The position numbers and the translations under genes are program-made. A stretch of DNA of 64,000 bases from Skeletonema tropicum. Lineage: Eukaryota > Bacillariophyta > Thalassiosirophyceae > Thalassiosirales > Thalassiosiraceae. This document shows, in pieces, positions 8,767 to 19,259 of this stretch. The notes beneath the pieces are model-generated. The model did not search any database. It saw nothing but the letters and a program-made list of their open reading frames with translations, and was not told the DNA's origin. The stretch covers positions 2,110,001 to 2,174,000 of the forward strand of contig CM074135.1 of NCBI GenBank assembly GCA_037178625.1, given 5' to 3'. How positions within the stretch are numbered: the stretch's first letter is position 1; each line of letters starts with the position of its first letter.

Positions 8767-10581
8767 CTAACGTTTGTGACCTCTCCGGTCAAAAAGAGCC
8801 AAAGCCTCCTCCTCTGACGGTTCCTTCCCACTATTCTTTTTCTTTAGCTCTTTCAATATAGCAACAAATGCTATTGCATTCTTCCGAGACCGAAAGATAT
8901 TGTTTGTAGGTGAGACATAGACAACGTTGAAACCACGACCGGTTTTACGTGGTTGCGTCGAGGTAGTCCACCCAGGTGGAAAATCTAGCTCATCAGAGAT
9001 GCTAATACGACTGTCACCGTTTTGTTCATTTCGTTTCTCTCCAGATGTTTGTACACTTTTTGAATTGTTTTTCACCTCTGATTTTTTTATTGAAGCTTTC
9101 GTTTGCTTCTTTTTATTTACTGCCTTTTTAGGCCTTGCTGCAGCTTTCTTGGGCTTCATTTTGCTGGTAGCATCTTCATCCTGTGCAGTTTTCTTCACTT
9201 TACTTTCTTCGTTATCGAGATTCTGCTCAATTGCCTGCGGTAATGCTGCTACGTCTTGCTTATTTGACATGGTCAGATTTTGTTTTGAGCTAGCGGTGGC
9301 AACTGATGTGCTAGTTGCAGCAGCAGCAGCAGCTGTGGCAATTGATCCCGCTTTCATTTGTGCGAGAGGATGCGCTGTGGTAGTATTATGATTGCTGGCT
9401 GGAGGAGCCGCAGTAGATACAAGATCATTGGACGTTAGAGGGAGATGAGAATTTTGGTTCGCTGCTTCTGTTGGCAACTTAGCAACATCGTTGATGTTTC
9501 TTTGAGCAGCAAATCCATTGGACGGTAGAGGGAGAGGATCACTTTGGTTGGCTGCTTCTGCGGCTTTCAACGCCGCAATCAATACTTCGTCTGGATTATT
9601 CACAAATCCTCCATGCAATAATGGCTGAAGTAGTTGTGGCGATAAGTGCTGGTATCCGGGCTGCTGATATGGTAGATATGGATTGAATGGATGGCTTGTC
9701 ATCAACATTTGATGATATAAATGATGGTGCACTGATTGCAGTGGATCGTAGTACGCAGATTGCTGCTGATGCAATCGCTCTTGTTGTAGCAGCAATTGTA
9801 GTTCATGCTCCTGGTGAAGCGAAGCAATATTACGGTGTTCATTAATAAACATCTGCTGCTGCTGCCTTTGAGCCAATGTTTGCTCCCGAAGAGCTGCGAT
9901 ACTCTGATTCAAATTAGAATTGAGAATACCAGTATTGGTTGCGTTTTGTTGACGTGGAGACTTGGGGACTCCTCGTTTTGGGCTTTCCAGCGTCTTCACG
10001 GATCGAGGTGAAAATTCAGCACATTCAGAACGATTCGGATGTGAGACGGGTCCTCTTGATGGCGATGATTTGCCTTTTCGCTTCTTCTTGGTTTCCTTCT
10101 CCACCGAATCTGTCGTACTCAAAGACATGAGGCCTGCGCCGCGTAGGTATTGCTTTTGGGAGTAGATCGGTATGGCATTTCGAGAAGATTTCTTCCTCTT
10201 CCTCCTTCCATCTTTTGATGGGGATGATTCCTTTCGTTGATGAAATTTCATCATCGATTGAGCCTCAAACGGGAGAGCGACTAGATGTGATAACACATCT
10301 CCATAAACGCTCTTCATCTGGTGTGGGTCTACAACGGCATCATCAGCAATCTCAGTGACACTTTCTTCCCCCTCACATTTTGTGCTCGTGGTAAAAATTT
10401 CAATTGCTTCAGTGCCACCACTTTCACACGGCTCACTCTTGTCGCCACCATTTTTACCACTGTCATCGACACCATCCGATGCTGGGAGCTTCGCCTCGGC
10501 ATCTTCCGGAACTGGCGATAGCAGCGCCCCCTCCTCACTTTTCCCCAACAGCGACAGTCTGGTACGTACGGCGGTCACCAT
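8767..10581 (-). CDS. MBD-like (methyl-CpG-binding-type) chromatin protein
   Basis: ATG at 10581, 604 residues. The C-terminal ~75 residues begin DELDFPPGW, followed by NVVYVSPTNNIFRSRKNAIA. This matches the MBD pattern (PPGW..., YYxSPxGxxFRSK). Before it lies a Lys/Ala-rich H1-like stretch (KPKKAAARPKKAVNKKKQ, about residues 465-500). The centre is Gln/His-rich with an imperfect internal repeat (AANQSDPLPLPSNG and AANQNSHLPLTSND). Basic motifs (GRRKRKKSS, KKKRKGKSS) suggest nuclear location. The likely role is DNA or chromatin binding; methyl-CpG specificity cannot be judged from sequence. The tail EEALALFDRRGHKR is matched by SKAMELYKKRGYKK in the protein at 19260, so the two are paralogous in this module. 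The gene is convergent with the cyclin, 230 bp apart. Confidence 0.65.
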   Translation of the reverse strand: MVTAVRTRLSLLGKSEEGALLSPVPEDAEAKLPASDGVDDSGKNGGDKSEPCESGGTEAIEIFTTSTKCEGEESVTEIADDAVVDPHQMKSVYGDVLSHLVALPFEAQSMMKFHQRKESSPSKDGRRKRKKSSRNAIPIYSQKQYLRGAGLMSLSTTDSVEKETKKKRKGKSSPSRGPVSHPNRSECAEFSPRSVKTLESPKRGVPKSPRQQNATNTGILNSNLNQSIAALREQTLAQRQQQQMFINEHRNIASLHQEHELQLLLQQERLHQQQSAYYDPLQSVHHHLYHQMLMTSHPFNPYLPYQQPGYQHLSPQLLQPLLHGGFVNNPDEVLIAALKAAEAANQSDPLPLPSNGFAAQRNINDVAKLPTEAANQNSHLPLTSNDLVSTAAPPASNHNTTTAHPLAQMKAGSIATAAAAAATSTSVATASSKQNLTMSNKQDVAALPQAIEQNLDNEESKVKKTAQDEDATSKMKPKKAAARPKKAVNKKKQTKASIKKSEVKNNSKSVQTSGEKRNEQNGDSRISISDELDFPPGWTTSTQPRKTGRGFNVVYVSPTNNIFRSRKNAIAFVAILKELKKKNSGKEPSEEEALALFDRRGHKR

Positions 10582-11039
10582 TTTCTCTCTAGGCGAACCT
10601 TCCCCCCCTTGATTTTATTTTTTAGAAAGACCCCCCTGTCTATTGCAAAGCTATCCGACTACCGCAGAGGTCGTTGTCGTCGGTGTTAATATTATTATTT
10701 TTATGACGCGTTGGTTCCACATCTTCAAGAGAAAGGCTTCACACCAATTTCGCCACTAGTTAAAAAAAAATTTCCTACCATCCCCCTTTTCGGGGGTCAC
10801 ATAGATAATCTTACTAGATATTACGTGTTTAGGTTTTATCCCCCCTAAGTGCCCCCTTTTTCTCACAGCTAACCGATCCGATTCCACCATGAACATGCCA
10901 CCCGCTAGCTCAATACGACGTCCCATACAACATCCAATCCATGACATCGATCGAAATTGATACCCAAAACAGGTGCCGGATGCCATGCTCTATTAATGCC
11001 TAAATTTTCAGCGCTTCGTATAATCTCGATGTCAACCAA
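10582..11039. other. Intergenic region without supported gene
   Basis: This stretch holds the likely promoter of the MBD-like gene and the 3' flank of the GGDHGQG-family gene. C-rich and A-rich tracts are seen. An open frame at 10756-10986 (minus strand) has no recognisable feature and is not annotated. Confidence 0.5.
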
Positions 11040-11350
11040 TTATTCGTTATTTTGTTTGTACTTTCCTCGTGGCCTCTTCGTATCTCTAGTTTTTGCCATG
11101 ATATCTTCATTGTTCTGACTCGCTCTCTTCTTCCCAACGGCTTCTGCATGTTTATCTGCGTCTTTGACAAACCTGCATCTCTCCTCCACTCTCTTCCTTT
11201 CCGTTTGATGGAACTGTTCTACCCATTCCTCAATCATCAGAAACAAGTCAGGGTGTGTCTCAAGAGTTTCAAGTCCATGATCTGCTGCATAATGAAGCTT
11301 TGGTGTATCATCATTGTCGTCAACTTGTGCCCTTAGTGCGCGGTGCTTCG
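11040..11350 (-). pseudogene. Out-of-frame 3' continuation of the GGDHGQG-family gene
   Basis: After the in-frame stop near 11333, another minus-strand frame reads on from about 11350 to 11040. It starts ADPKHRALRAQVDDND and ends in a basic, helical tail (VEQFHQTERKRVEERCRF, then KRPRGKYKQNNE). The main frame stops right after EDILLEP, and the joined sense (EDILLE + ADPKHRALRAQ) reads smoothly. A single-base indel or a sequencing error is the simplest explanation. About 100 residues are involved. Confidence 0.55.
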
Positions 11351-13027
11351 GATCGGCTCAAGAAGAATATCTTCTGGATTATTCATGTCACATTCAAAGC
11401 AAGGCACAACTCTACCATCGCAATTCAGCAAATGCAGCGGGTTCTCATGAATATGTTTAAGATCTTCAGCCAACCAATCAATAATTGTAGATTCAAGTAT
11501 TTCTCCTACTTCCTTCTTACAGCGAACTGTAGCTATATTTTGTGACGTGTAAATGGGAGCGTCCCGACCCTCTGTATCAATGAGTATTCGGAAGCCCAAA
11601 CGGAATGCTCCTTGGCCGTGGTCGCCGCCAATAACAAGTCTAATTCTTCGAACGTGTTTGCGCTTTTTCACCTTATAATATCGTAAGAGCATCGCGACTG
11701 TCTTCTTGAACTCGGCTCTGATGTCTTGATATTCAGCAACAATCTTTTCTTCATCTTTGTCTCCAGCTCTGTGGTAGATAACTTTTACTCGCGGCATCGT
11801 AAATCCTTCGTGACATTTGCGTTTTGCTTCAAGTAACGAGCATGCAATCTTTGCACCAAATTTATGTCTCAGATGCCTCATTATAGTGTTCCATTGTTCA
11901 TCGATCAAATTAGCCTCAGTGTAGAGAGCAGCACTCTCTGTCTCATCTAACACACCACATACTGCGACACCTGCCGCATTTGCAGCATCAATGAACTCAT
12001 TCTCGTGGTGTTTTGCAAGGAAGTCTGCCAATCTCGTTGCGCCTACTTTTGCATCCTCCTTGTGAAGACAACGTACCACATCCTTGAGGTACGGATTCTT
12101 TCGGTGGAAACTCATGAATGCCTCCTCCGACTTGTGCGAACGAATGGTAACTGCGGTTGTAGTAGTATTCTGTTGCAGTTGGAAATAATCAATTACATTC
12201 TTTTCTTCCGTGTGTTGCTGTTGCTTTGCCACCATTTCCCCCAAGATACGCTTGAAATAATCGTTGCTTGCGTTGTCCGACAAATCAAGATCTGCCAACC
12301 CATATTTTTCTAGAAGTGGAAACTTTGTGTTGCCCACCGAAGGCCGTTCTGTTGCATGTGGATTGGCAGCTTCGCTGTCAGCGCATTTGTTGCTGTTGAA
12401 ATTGTCGCCGACATTATCATTGTTGTCTTTTTCGCAGGTGTCGTCACAGACCCAGTCATCTTCCTCGGGGTAGTTTTGTTCCTCATACCAAACACGCAAT
12501 TCTGCATTTACTCTCCGACCGATCACTTCCATCCCTGGGCAACGAGGCGGATACAGCTTTCCGTCATTCGCCTGTTTTAATACACTGGGGTAACATTTTT
12601 CCCACTTATCTGTTTTTCGTCCTAGACGAATGTACCACCGCGTACTTGATTTCAATGGTGCGGCGGAGACGACCTCTGCATCAATCGTGTGTTCCTCAAA
12701 AAATGCTTTCCATTTATCAGCGCCTGCACAGATGACTTTATCAGCTGCATTTACTTTCACCAACTTACATTGTTCTAATACCCATATCCAGAGGTCATCG
12801 TCTATTCCAGCGAATTTTTGTAATGATAATTTGTTCAATTGTAAAATATTTCCCAACTTGTCGGCGTCCATGATTTGACGTACTTCCGGTGGAGGGTTGT
12901 CCTCATCACGATCCCAGATGCGGTACCAATGGGAAATCATTGAGTACTTGCATATATACAATAGCATACCCGCTAATAATAATTCGGGTTTTTCTCGTGG
13001 ACAATCTTTGACGTTGATTGTCTCCAT
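11333..13027 (-). CDS. GGDHGQG-motif protein, possibly transposon-derived
   Basis: ATG at 13027, 564 residues. The most distinctive segment is RIRLVIGGDHGQGAFRLGFR near residue 465, followed by IATVRCKKEVGEILESTI. I recall the same GGDHGQG motif in uncharacterised multicopy proteins of other eukaryotes (for example cnidarians), where repeats suggest mobile origin; this is memory, not a search. The N-terminal half has no recognised domain, though the central region has acidic and Asn-rich linkers. No catalytic triad could be assigned. The frame stops near 11333 but an alternative frame continues for about 100 residues, so the gene may be decayed. No terminal inverted repeats were found around it. 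Confidence 0.5.
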   Translation of the reverse strand: METINVKDCPREKPELLLAGMLLYICKYSMISHWYRIWDRDEDNPPPEVRQIMDADKLGNILQLNKLSLQKFAGIDDDLWIWVLEQCKLVKVNAADKVICAGADKWKAFFEEHTIDAEVVSAAPLKSSTRWYIRLGRKTDKWEKCYPSVLKQANDGKLYPPRCPGMEVIGRRVNAELRVWYEEQNYPEEDDWVCDDTCEKDNNDNVGDNFNSNKCADSEAANPHATERPSVGNTKFPLLEKYGLADLDLSDNASNDYFKRILGEMVAKQQQHTEEKNVIDYFQLQQNTTTTAVTIRSHKSEEAFMSFHRKNPYLKDVVRCLHKEDAKVGATRLADFLAKHHENEFIDAANAAGVAVCGVLDETESAALYTEANLIDEQWNTIMRHLRHKFGAKIACSLLEAKRKCHEGFTMPRVKVIYHRAGDKDEEKIVAEYQDIRAEFKKTVAMLLRYYKVKKRKHVRRIRLVIGGDHGQGAFRLGFRILIDTEGRDAPIYTSQNIATVRCKKEVGEILESTIIDWLAEDLKHIHENPLHLLNCDGRVVPCFECDMNNPEDILLEPIRSTAH

Positions 13028-13880
13028 TGCGCTCGTTGTGTTGAAAAAAGATGGCGAGGTGTGCAGGGTAGTTGTGTTTATGACCGTACTGTGCTGTCTT
13101 GACTGTTCAATGCGTCGTTGCGAAAATTTAACAGTAAGTTGAATATATGGTATAGATTGGATTCGTAAGTTTTCGCAACGGTCTACCGAATGATGCCGTT
13201 GTTATTGGTGGTTATGATGGTAACTTCCTCGATGCTATTGCAGCGCAAATTAAAAAAAAGTCGTGGTGCTGCTTGTTATTTTTGTACGTAAGACGGTATG
13301 TTATGTGACTGTACATTAGTTTACAAGTAAAAAAATTTAACACGGGATGCGCGATGTGAAATCGGTGTGGCTTGACAAAGTTCAAAGTTCTCTGATTTTC
13401 CAGGAATCCGTCATGAAACGACAGGTACACAGGGTTTACGGTACTCAATCCATTTCATGACATTCATTTTTTTCTCGCCCGACCTTCAAAAATTTGGACG
13501 ATGGAACAATGAGCGATGTCATAATTATATTAAGTGCAAGATTATCATCTAGTTCGACTACACCACAGATGATGCATAAATACATCCTACCCAGCTGCAT
13601 ATAACCTGTTGCGGTTCAAACCAAGAAAGTATGCGGTATCCTAGTCTTTTCACGTGAACTGCATGGGTTTATAAAGATAAAGAGCATACTTGAGATGTCT
13701 TTAGGGAGTGTATATATCAGGGTCAAATTAATCTTCCTAAGAAGTTATGCTACGAGAAGGTCGCTAGCCCACTTACATTGATATTACCTGATAAAAAGAG
13801 CATACATTCTTGCATGCGAAGGCTGCTGGAAGACACGAATTACTAATTCTCTGCAAGATGACGCATAATAACATAATATC
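13028..13880. other. Intergenic region between the GGDHGQG gene and kinesin
   Basis: No supported gene in about 850 bp. An 11-bp inverted pair (CGTTGCGAAAA near 13113, TTTTCGCAACG near 13170) lies about 100 bp upstream of the GGDHGQG start. The rest is AT-rich with no clear structure. Confidence 0.5.
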
Positions 13881-16334
13881 TCAGCTCTGACCCTTCCTTG
13901 CCTTCGCAAGCTTAATCCTATCAGCTCTCTGCAGTTTGGAGATTTTATCATTCTCTAGACGCAAAAGGTCAAAAAGCCTCTTTGCCAGCTCTGAGTCCCT
14001 GTCATCGAACAACTGCGTGCGCATCTGTTGTACACTCATTTTCATCAAGAGCTTGCCGTCATGTTTATCCGTAAGTTTGACTCGATCCATCTTTTTGTGG
14101 GCAAGAAATCTCTTGAGCTGTGCATTGTCCCATTGCTTTGGCGATAGGATATCTCTTGATTCAAATGTTTTCATTGCTGGCACGACGATGCGAGTTTCTC
14201 CTTCTCTAATCTGACTATCTGTTCCAACGATTGCAGTTGCAAATCGCAGTGTTTCAACGCTATGTTCAGTATCCGTGGCGTTTGGGCTTACGGCAGCAAT
14301 GACGCAGAGTCTGGCTCCATCTCTTTCAAAGCTTTCCCTCAATAGCTTGGTGAGATTGTGATTTCGGAACGGCACTCTGGAGCTATTGCTTGCGCGAGCA
14401 CGTACGCATTCCTTCAAAGCAAATAAACTTGCATTGATCTCCGCGCTCTCCTTTTGGCGTTCCTGAGAGTGGTAAAGACTGTCACCACGTCGCTCGGACC
14501 CAGCTAGGTCAATCAATGTGAGAACGCCTTTGCTTCCCTTGATCCGAATCTGGCAGCAGGCATGTGATCTCGATGACACTCCATTCTTATCTGTCGCTTC
14601 TGTTGCCCGCCTCGACTTGCCCTCTGCTATCTTTTGCAGCAAATGTTCTGGAGAGGTAATGTCAACAGATTTGGCATTCAAAAGTCGGCAGATGCCGTCT
14701 TCATCCTCCAACAGCCTCACTACTTCTTTGCTCTTGGCGCATAAAAGATCCTTGATTTCTTTATTGCCACATAGTTCGACGAATTGCAACGTAACTTGTC
14801 CTGCGTCATTTGAAGCACTAGTGCCATCATTGGCACTATTTTCATTTGAAGCACGTAGAGAAGCAATGGCTTGGAATATTCCTTTCGCTGCCCTCTCCTC
14901 AATCCCAGACATCGTGTATGACTTGCCGCAACCGGTCTGTCCATACAAGAGAAGTGTCGCAACTGTTCCTTCTTTGACAGTGTTGTGAACAAGTGGTTCT
15001 GCAATGTTTCTATAAATGTCATCATTGGAGCAGTGTTCGTCAAAACAAGCCTGGGCAGGGAAGAACAATGGCTTGACAAGTTTCGTCTTCATGTCTGGAT
15101 GCATTTGACAGTTGTCAATGATGCAAGTATCAATTGCAGAGGAGCTATTGTCGATAGAAACGACATCATAGTCGCCTCTATTCTGCTCATAGTCGAATAT
15201 AGGTCGTTTCCGAACAACAATCGAAACTCCATTTAGACTCCGATCGTGGATTTGGCTTCCGGCTTTGTCGGAGTGGTTGGTACCATTATTCAAGTGAGAA
15301 TGCTGCTGCCGATGTTGTAGGACGTCAGTCTTGAAATCCTTGGCATATCGGAGTCTTGCTGTTCGTTTGTCCAAACATGTCCGAGTCTCATTTGAATCTT
15401 TTTCTGCACTTTTTTTGTTCCTTTGTTGTTTCTCGCGTTGGACTGATAGAGCCATTGGCTGTCCTTTGTTATTGGGAGCGGATACAGAATTTCTTCGGCC
15501 GGACTTGTTGTGTTTGCCACCTCTGCCTTTCGCCTTGGACGACGCATCAGATGAAAGACTACGGTTTGTAGAAGCGCCATACGCTTTGGCAGTACTTGAA
15601 GAGATGCCACGAGTCTTGGTAGATCTCACTTTTGGCTGGCTTTTTTCAAGCCACACTGATGCATCCATTCGCTTCTTTGGAACCATCGTTTGCTGTTGCT
15701 TGTGAGGAGTCTCTTTTGATAGAATTGGCGAACTCTCATAGACACTATTAGCCTCTCCTGCTGATGACATTTTTGATGGAGAGGTCATGTAAGTAGAAGG
15801 GATCGGTGAATTATTGTAGACACTATCCACTTCATCAATGGATGAATGCTTAGATGGACTCTTGATGTAACTAGGAGCCATCGGTGATGACTCATAGACA
15901 GTGTTCATCTCCTCCATAATTCGAAATGATTCTGATGAAAGAGATGCTCCATCAACGCTTTCATCCAAAGTAGTAAAGCATTGATTTGTAATTGTCCTTG
16001 CAGATGGGCATCGTTGCTCGGGTGGAGAAATAGAGCTATACTTCATGTCAAACGAAGACAGAGTTGTCGTTTCGTCGTTCTTGGGTTGTTTGGACGACCA
16101 TCCCTGTTTAGCGAGCAACTCAGATGCAGTAATCACTTTCTTGGTGACATTCGACGCTGACGCTTTCACTTTGACACGAGCAATCTTTTTGGTGCTATCG
16201 TTCAGATGAGCACCTTGTGGAAATGATTCGGAATCACTTCCATTATTTTCTTTATTGTACGCTACTTGGGGCGATGATGATTCGGAAGAAGACTTTGTCG
16301 GGACGATTCTTCGAGAGGATGTTGTTTGCATCAT
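13881..16334 (-). CDS. Kinesin-13-type motor with C-terminal SAM-like domain
   Basis: ATG at 16334, 817 residues, apparently intronless. The motor domain covers about residues 365-715. It opens with VSIVVRKRPIF and has the P-loop GQTGCGKSYT (~463), switch I NGVSSRSH (~575) and switch II LIDLAGSERRGDS (~605). The VRKRP entry and overall layout favour kinesin-13 (MCAK-like), whose members depolymerise microtubule ends rather than walk. The N-terminal 360 residues are low-complexity, with a repeated phospho-site-like unit (SSP..PS.I.SPSK, three to four copies), suggesting regulation by kinases. After the motor, residues ~728-800 (QWDNAQLKRFLAHKKMDRVK, then MSVQQMRTQLF) resemble a SAM domain. Apicomplexan kinesin-13 carries an N-terminal SAM; a C-terminal one is unusual. 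It is divergent from the PPR gene. Confidence 0.85.
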   Translation of the reverse strand: MMQTTSSRRIVPTKSSSESSSPQVAYNKENNGSDSESFPQGAHLNDSTKKIARVKVKASASNVTKKVITASELLAKQGWSSKQPKNDETTTLSSFDMKYSSISPPEQRCPSARTITNQCFTTLDESVDGASLSSESFRIMEEMNTVYESSPMAPSYIKSPSKHSSIDEVDSVYNNSPIPSTYMTSPSKMSSAGEANSVYESSPILSKETPHKQQQTMVPKKRMDASVWLEKSQPKVRSTKTRGISSSTAKAYGASTNRSLSSDASSKAKGRGGKHNKSGRRNSVSAPNNKGQPMALSVQREKQQRNKKSAEKDSNETRTCLDKRTARLRYAKDFKTDVLQHRQQHSHLNNGTNHSDKAGSQIHDRSLNGVSIVVRKRPIFDYEQNRGDYDVVSIDNSSSAIDTCIIDNCQMHPDMKTKLVKPLFFPAQACFDEHCSNDDIYRNIAEPLVHNTVKEGTVATLLLYGQTGCGKSYTMSGIEERAAKGIFQAIASLRASNENSANDGTSASNDAGQVTLQFVELCGNKEIKDLLCAKSKEVVRLLEDEDGICRLLNAKSVDITSPEHLLQKIAEGKSRRATEATDKNGVSSRSHACCQIRIKGSKGVLTLIDLAGSERRGDSLYHSQERQKESAEINASLFALKECVRARASNSSRVPFRNHNLTKLLRESFERDGARLCVIAAVSPNATDTEHSVETLRFATAIVGTDSQIREGETRIVVPAMKTFESRDILSPKQWDNAQLKRFLAHKKMDRVKLTDKHDGKLLMKMSVQQMRTQLFDDRDSELAKRLFDLLRLENDKISKLQRADRIKLAKARKGQS

Positions 16335-16701
16335 GATCGTGGTGTATTTTTTGATTCTTCGTCTAAAAATAATGTTTCGTCGTCACCACTGGGATTGCAG
16401 CAGGGCAGTCAACAACAGCGATGTTACTCTAGACGTTAGAGCTGGATTACTTCGATGTAAGAAGTAAGATTGATTGAAATAGTGAGAGTGAGATCTGGAG
16501 AACGAATCAAGACGGGATCGATCACTTTGCTAGCTTTCGTGCTTTCTTGTTCTGTGAGTTGTGAGTGCCGGCGCGCCAAAAATGAGCCATTCATCCGACC
16601 ACCACTTTTCCTCTTCGTATCGTCTTGAAACTCTCCAAAGCTTCTCCACACCCCAACCACACCACTTGCTCACCCTTATCCTGCCGCATAGAGGATATGG
16701 C
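16335..16701. promoter_or_regulatory. Divergent kinesin / PPR promoter region
   Basis: This spacer separates the kinesin ATG from the preferred PPR start. The PPR frame is open from GTG 16561 with an ATG at 16582, so part may be coding. No TGACGTCA site or clear TATA box was picked out. Confidence 0.4.
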
Positions 16702-19128
16702 ATGATGAATAGACGCCCTCAACATGATGATATGCGCCGACGTTGCCGATGCTGCAATTTTTACTTTCTTCTAGTGCTGGTGATAATAGTGTTATGTGCG
16801 AAGAATTTTTGTGATGCTTTCAACATCAACAGCCATCAAAATCGTCAACGTTACCAAACGACTAGACGACATGTATCAGCTGCACGGAAGCAGCAGCCCA
16901 AAATTGCTGGAGAAGGGGCTAGTGACGAATTATCTTCTATTCGAATGAAAGAAGCGCAACTTGTAGAGAAGCTGCTATTAGATGCATTAGAAAAAGTTAA
17001 AAAGATGAAACGCAACAAAAACAGCGTACTGCCTCCGTCCAAACTATTTCCACACGTGAGACAATGCAACGCAGCTTTAGCAACATTTGGAGATTCTGGA
17101 GACTTCACTCGAGCATTGCGGTTATTTACACAAATGAGAATGGCGGCAACATTATTTTGCATGATACCTCGAGAGAGATTCTCTCCGTTAGAACATCATC
17201 ATCACTCTCTCTCCTCGATTAATTTGGTCCCTGTCCCACCAAAACCAACGTTGGTGACATATTCGACACTAATGTCTCGTGCAATCAGTCTTCGCAAGCC
17301 GAGGGTAGCTCTAAGGCTTTGGAAGCTGCTCCAAACGCAACCAAATTTTTACACTAATGTTATATCACAGAAGAGACGAGATGGGCGAAATGCAAACACG
17401 GATTCATCTTCTTACATGGACCCGTCAACACTGCACATGCTTGAAAAGGAAGAGTCGGCAATCGTCCCAGATGTGATCTTTTGCAATACACTAATGAATG
17501 CCTACGCTAAGATGGGTGACTACCGAGCTGCAAAAGCAATACTTAATTCGATGCTAGGGGAGAAGGGTGTGCCTACCCATGAGGGTATACCAAAAGTGAA
17601 ACCAACAGCTGTCACGTATAACACACTTGCTGATGCGTGCAAAGTGGCGGGTGAATTGGGTCCTGCATTGGATGTGCCTGAACTAATGATTGAACAATCA
17701 GAGGCAACTGGTGACAAGACACTTTTGCCGGATCTACGAACATATACTACTCTCATATCAACGGTTGCAAGAAAGAGTATGGACAAACAAGAGTCAAGAG
17801 ACATTCGAAGTGGAGGAGAAAAGGACCCAGATATGGCGTTTGCCTTGTTAAATCGAATGAAGCACGAAGGAATTGTACCGAACGGAGTAACATACTCAGC
17901 TCTAATTGATGTTTGTAGACGGTGCAATCGTGTTGACATGGCGTTGAATGGACTGAGACTCATGTTGAAGCAGAAGGCAAAAACCAATTTAGCGTCTGAA
18001 AACACCACGGCAAGACCATTATATCATCACAAGCCTCTTCAAAATGAAGCAGGTGCATGGACTGCTGCAATCAATGCTTGTGGGAAAGCGGGGAGAACAG
18101 ACACATCAATCCGTTTATTTAGAACAATGCAGAAGGTCGGTGTGAAGCCCTCGAGTTGGACATGCGCATGTCTCTCAGATTCTTTACTAAAGAGCACACC
18201 AATTAGAATAAAGGAATTGGAAGAAGTTTTACAATACATGAAGGGTGCGGGATTGGTGCCCTCGGAAGTGATGTACACGAGTTTGATGGGATTAGCATTA
18301 GAGCTGTCACAAAAGGAAACTAGGATTACAAAGGATGGATTGCAAGTTCAGCTCATTGACAATCTATCGATAGATGCGGAAGACACGACTACAGAGGCTA
18401 TATTTTTGTTCAAGCAGTTGATGCGAAGTCTTTTGATGCAAACTGAAAAAGAAGACATGATTCTCAAAGTCTTCTTAGTGTTTCAAGAGATGAAGAACGT
18501 CGGAATAGTCCCAGACGTAGCCATGTACAACTCCTTGTTGCGCGCATGCGCTGTCACGGGGAATATTGAAAGAGCTCAATCTGTGCTCAGACGCATGGAA
18601 ATGGATGGAATTGTCCCAAATCGTGGCACTTTGAAGGAAGCAGTGACACTTGCACAGAACGCACGGAGGTCTGAGTTTGCCCTTTCTATCTGGGCTGCAA
18701 TGCATAAAAAGAGCACTGAATCAGTTCCACTTAAGCCCAAGGTATCAGTAGAAATGATGAGTGACTTGATGAACAACTACGCTAGCGATCTCCAACAGAC
18801 AAGCAACCATGACGAGAGAATTATTATCCACCGAGAAATGATGAACTTGTACCAAGGGTTTATTTCCAAACTGGAGGAGTTCGAGCTGCATGATGCTGTT
18901 GAAGAAATCGCGAGTAATTTCACATTCCTACTCGCAGCTTTGAAGGCAGCCGTCTCCTGTGAGTATCACAGTGAGGTCAATGAGGAGAAGATTCGCTCGA
19001 GAGAGTTGGCTTGTGAAATTGTTGGTTTTGAGATATTCCAGACACAGCACCACCAAGGAATAGATAGAGCTGGGATGAAGGCAATTCAACTCGCCACCAA
19101 TTGGCTTTATGCATTCGAGATTTCTTAG
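16702..19128 (+). CDS. Plastid-targeted pentatricopeptide repeat (PPR) protein
   Basis: Start chosen at the ATG at 16702 (MMNRRPQHDD) because a signal peptide follows at once: a Cys/Arg-rich stretch, then FYFLLVLVIIVLCAKNF, then CDA|F. A Phe directly after the cleavage site is the ASAFAP-type mark of diatom plastid import. A basic transit-like segment (NRQRYQTTRRHVSAARK) comes next. An upstream in-frame ATG at 16582 would bury this signal. The rest is a chain of 35-residue PPR units, e.g. VTYNTLADACKVAGELGPAL, VTYSALIDVCRRCNRVDMAL, AWTAAINACGKAGRTDTSIR and AMYNSLLRACAVTGNIERAQ. It has the P-class look, with no E/DYW tail. PPR proteins bind organellar RNA and guide its stability, splicing or translation; the target is unknown. 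Length is 808 residues. Confidence 0.8.
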   Translation: MMNRRPQHDDMRRRCRCCNFYFLLVLVIIVLCAKNFCDAFNINSHQNRQRYQTTRRHVSAARKQQPKIAGEGASDELSSIRMKEAQLVEKLLLDALEKVKKMKRNKNSVLPPSKLFPHVRQCNAALATFGDSGDFTRALRLFTQMRMAATLFCMIPRERFSPLEHHHHSLSSINLVPVPPKPTLVTYSTLMSRAISLRKPRVALRLWKLLQTQPNFYTNVISQKRRDGRNANTDSSSYMDPSTLHMLEKEESAIVPDVIFCNTLMNAYAKMGDYRAAKAILNSMLGEKGVPTHEGIPKVKPTAVTYNTLADACKVAGELGPALDVPELMIEQSEATGDKTLLPDLRTYTTLISTVARKSMDKQESRDIRSGGEKDPDMAFALLNRMKHEGIVPNGVTYSALIDVCRRCNRVDMALNGLRLMLKQKAKTNLASENTTARPLYHHKPLQNEAGAWTAAINACGKAGRTDTSIRLFRTMQKVGVKPSSWTCACLSDSLLKSTPIRIKELEEVLQYMKGAGLVPSEVMYTSLMGLALELSQKETRITKDGLQVQLIDNLSIDAEDTTTEAIFLFKQLMRSLLMQTEKEDMILKVFLVFQEMKNVGIVPDVAMYNSLLRACAVTGNIERAQSVLRRMEMDGIVPNRGTLKEAVTLAQNARRSEFALSIWAAMHKKSTESVPLKPKVSVEMMSDLMNNYASDLQQTSNHDERIIIHREMMNLYQGFISKLEEFELHDAVEEIASNFTFLLAALKAAVSCEYHSEVNEEKIRSRELACEIVGFEIFQTQHHQGIDRAGMKAIQLATNWLYAFEIS

Positions 19129-19259
19129 TGCCTGGCTAAAGATAATTTACCATGACTACGAATTATCTTCCATTACATTATCATATTTAATCTTCTGAAA
19201 GTGGATATCAGATGAATTCATGCATTCTGTGAACTAATAACGACCACGAAGAGTCGGGG

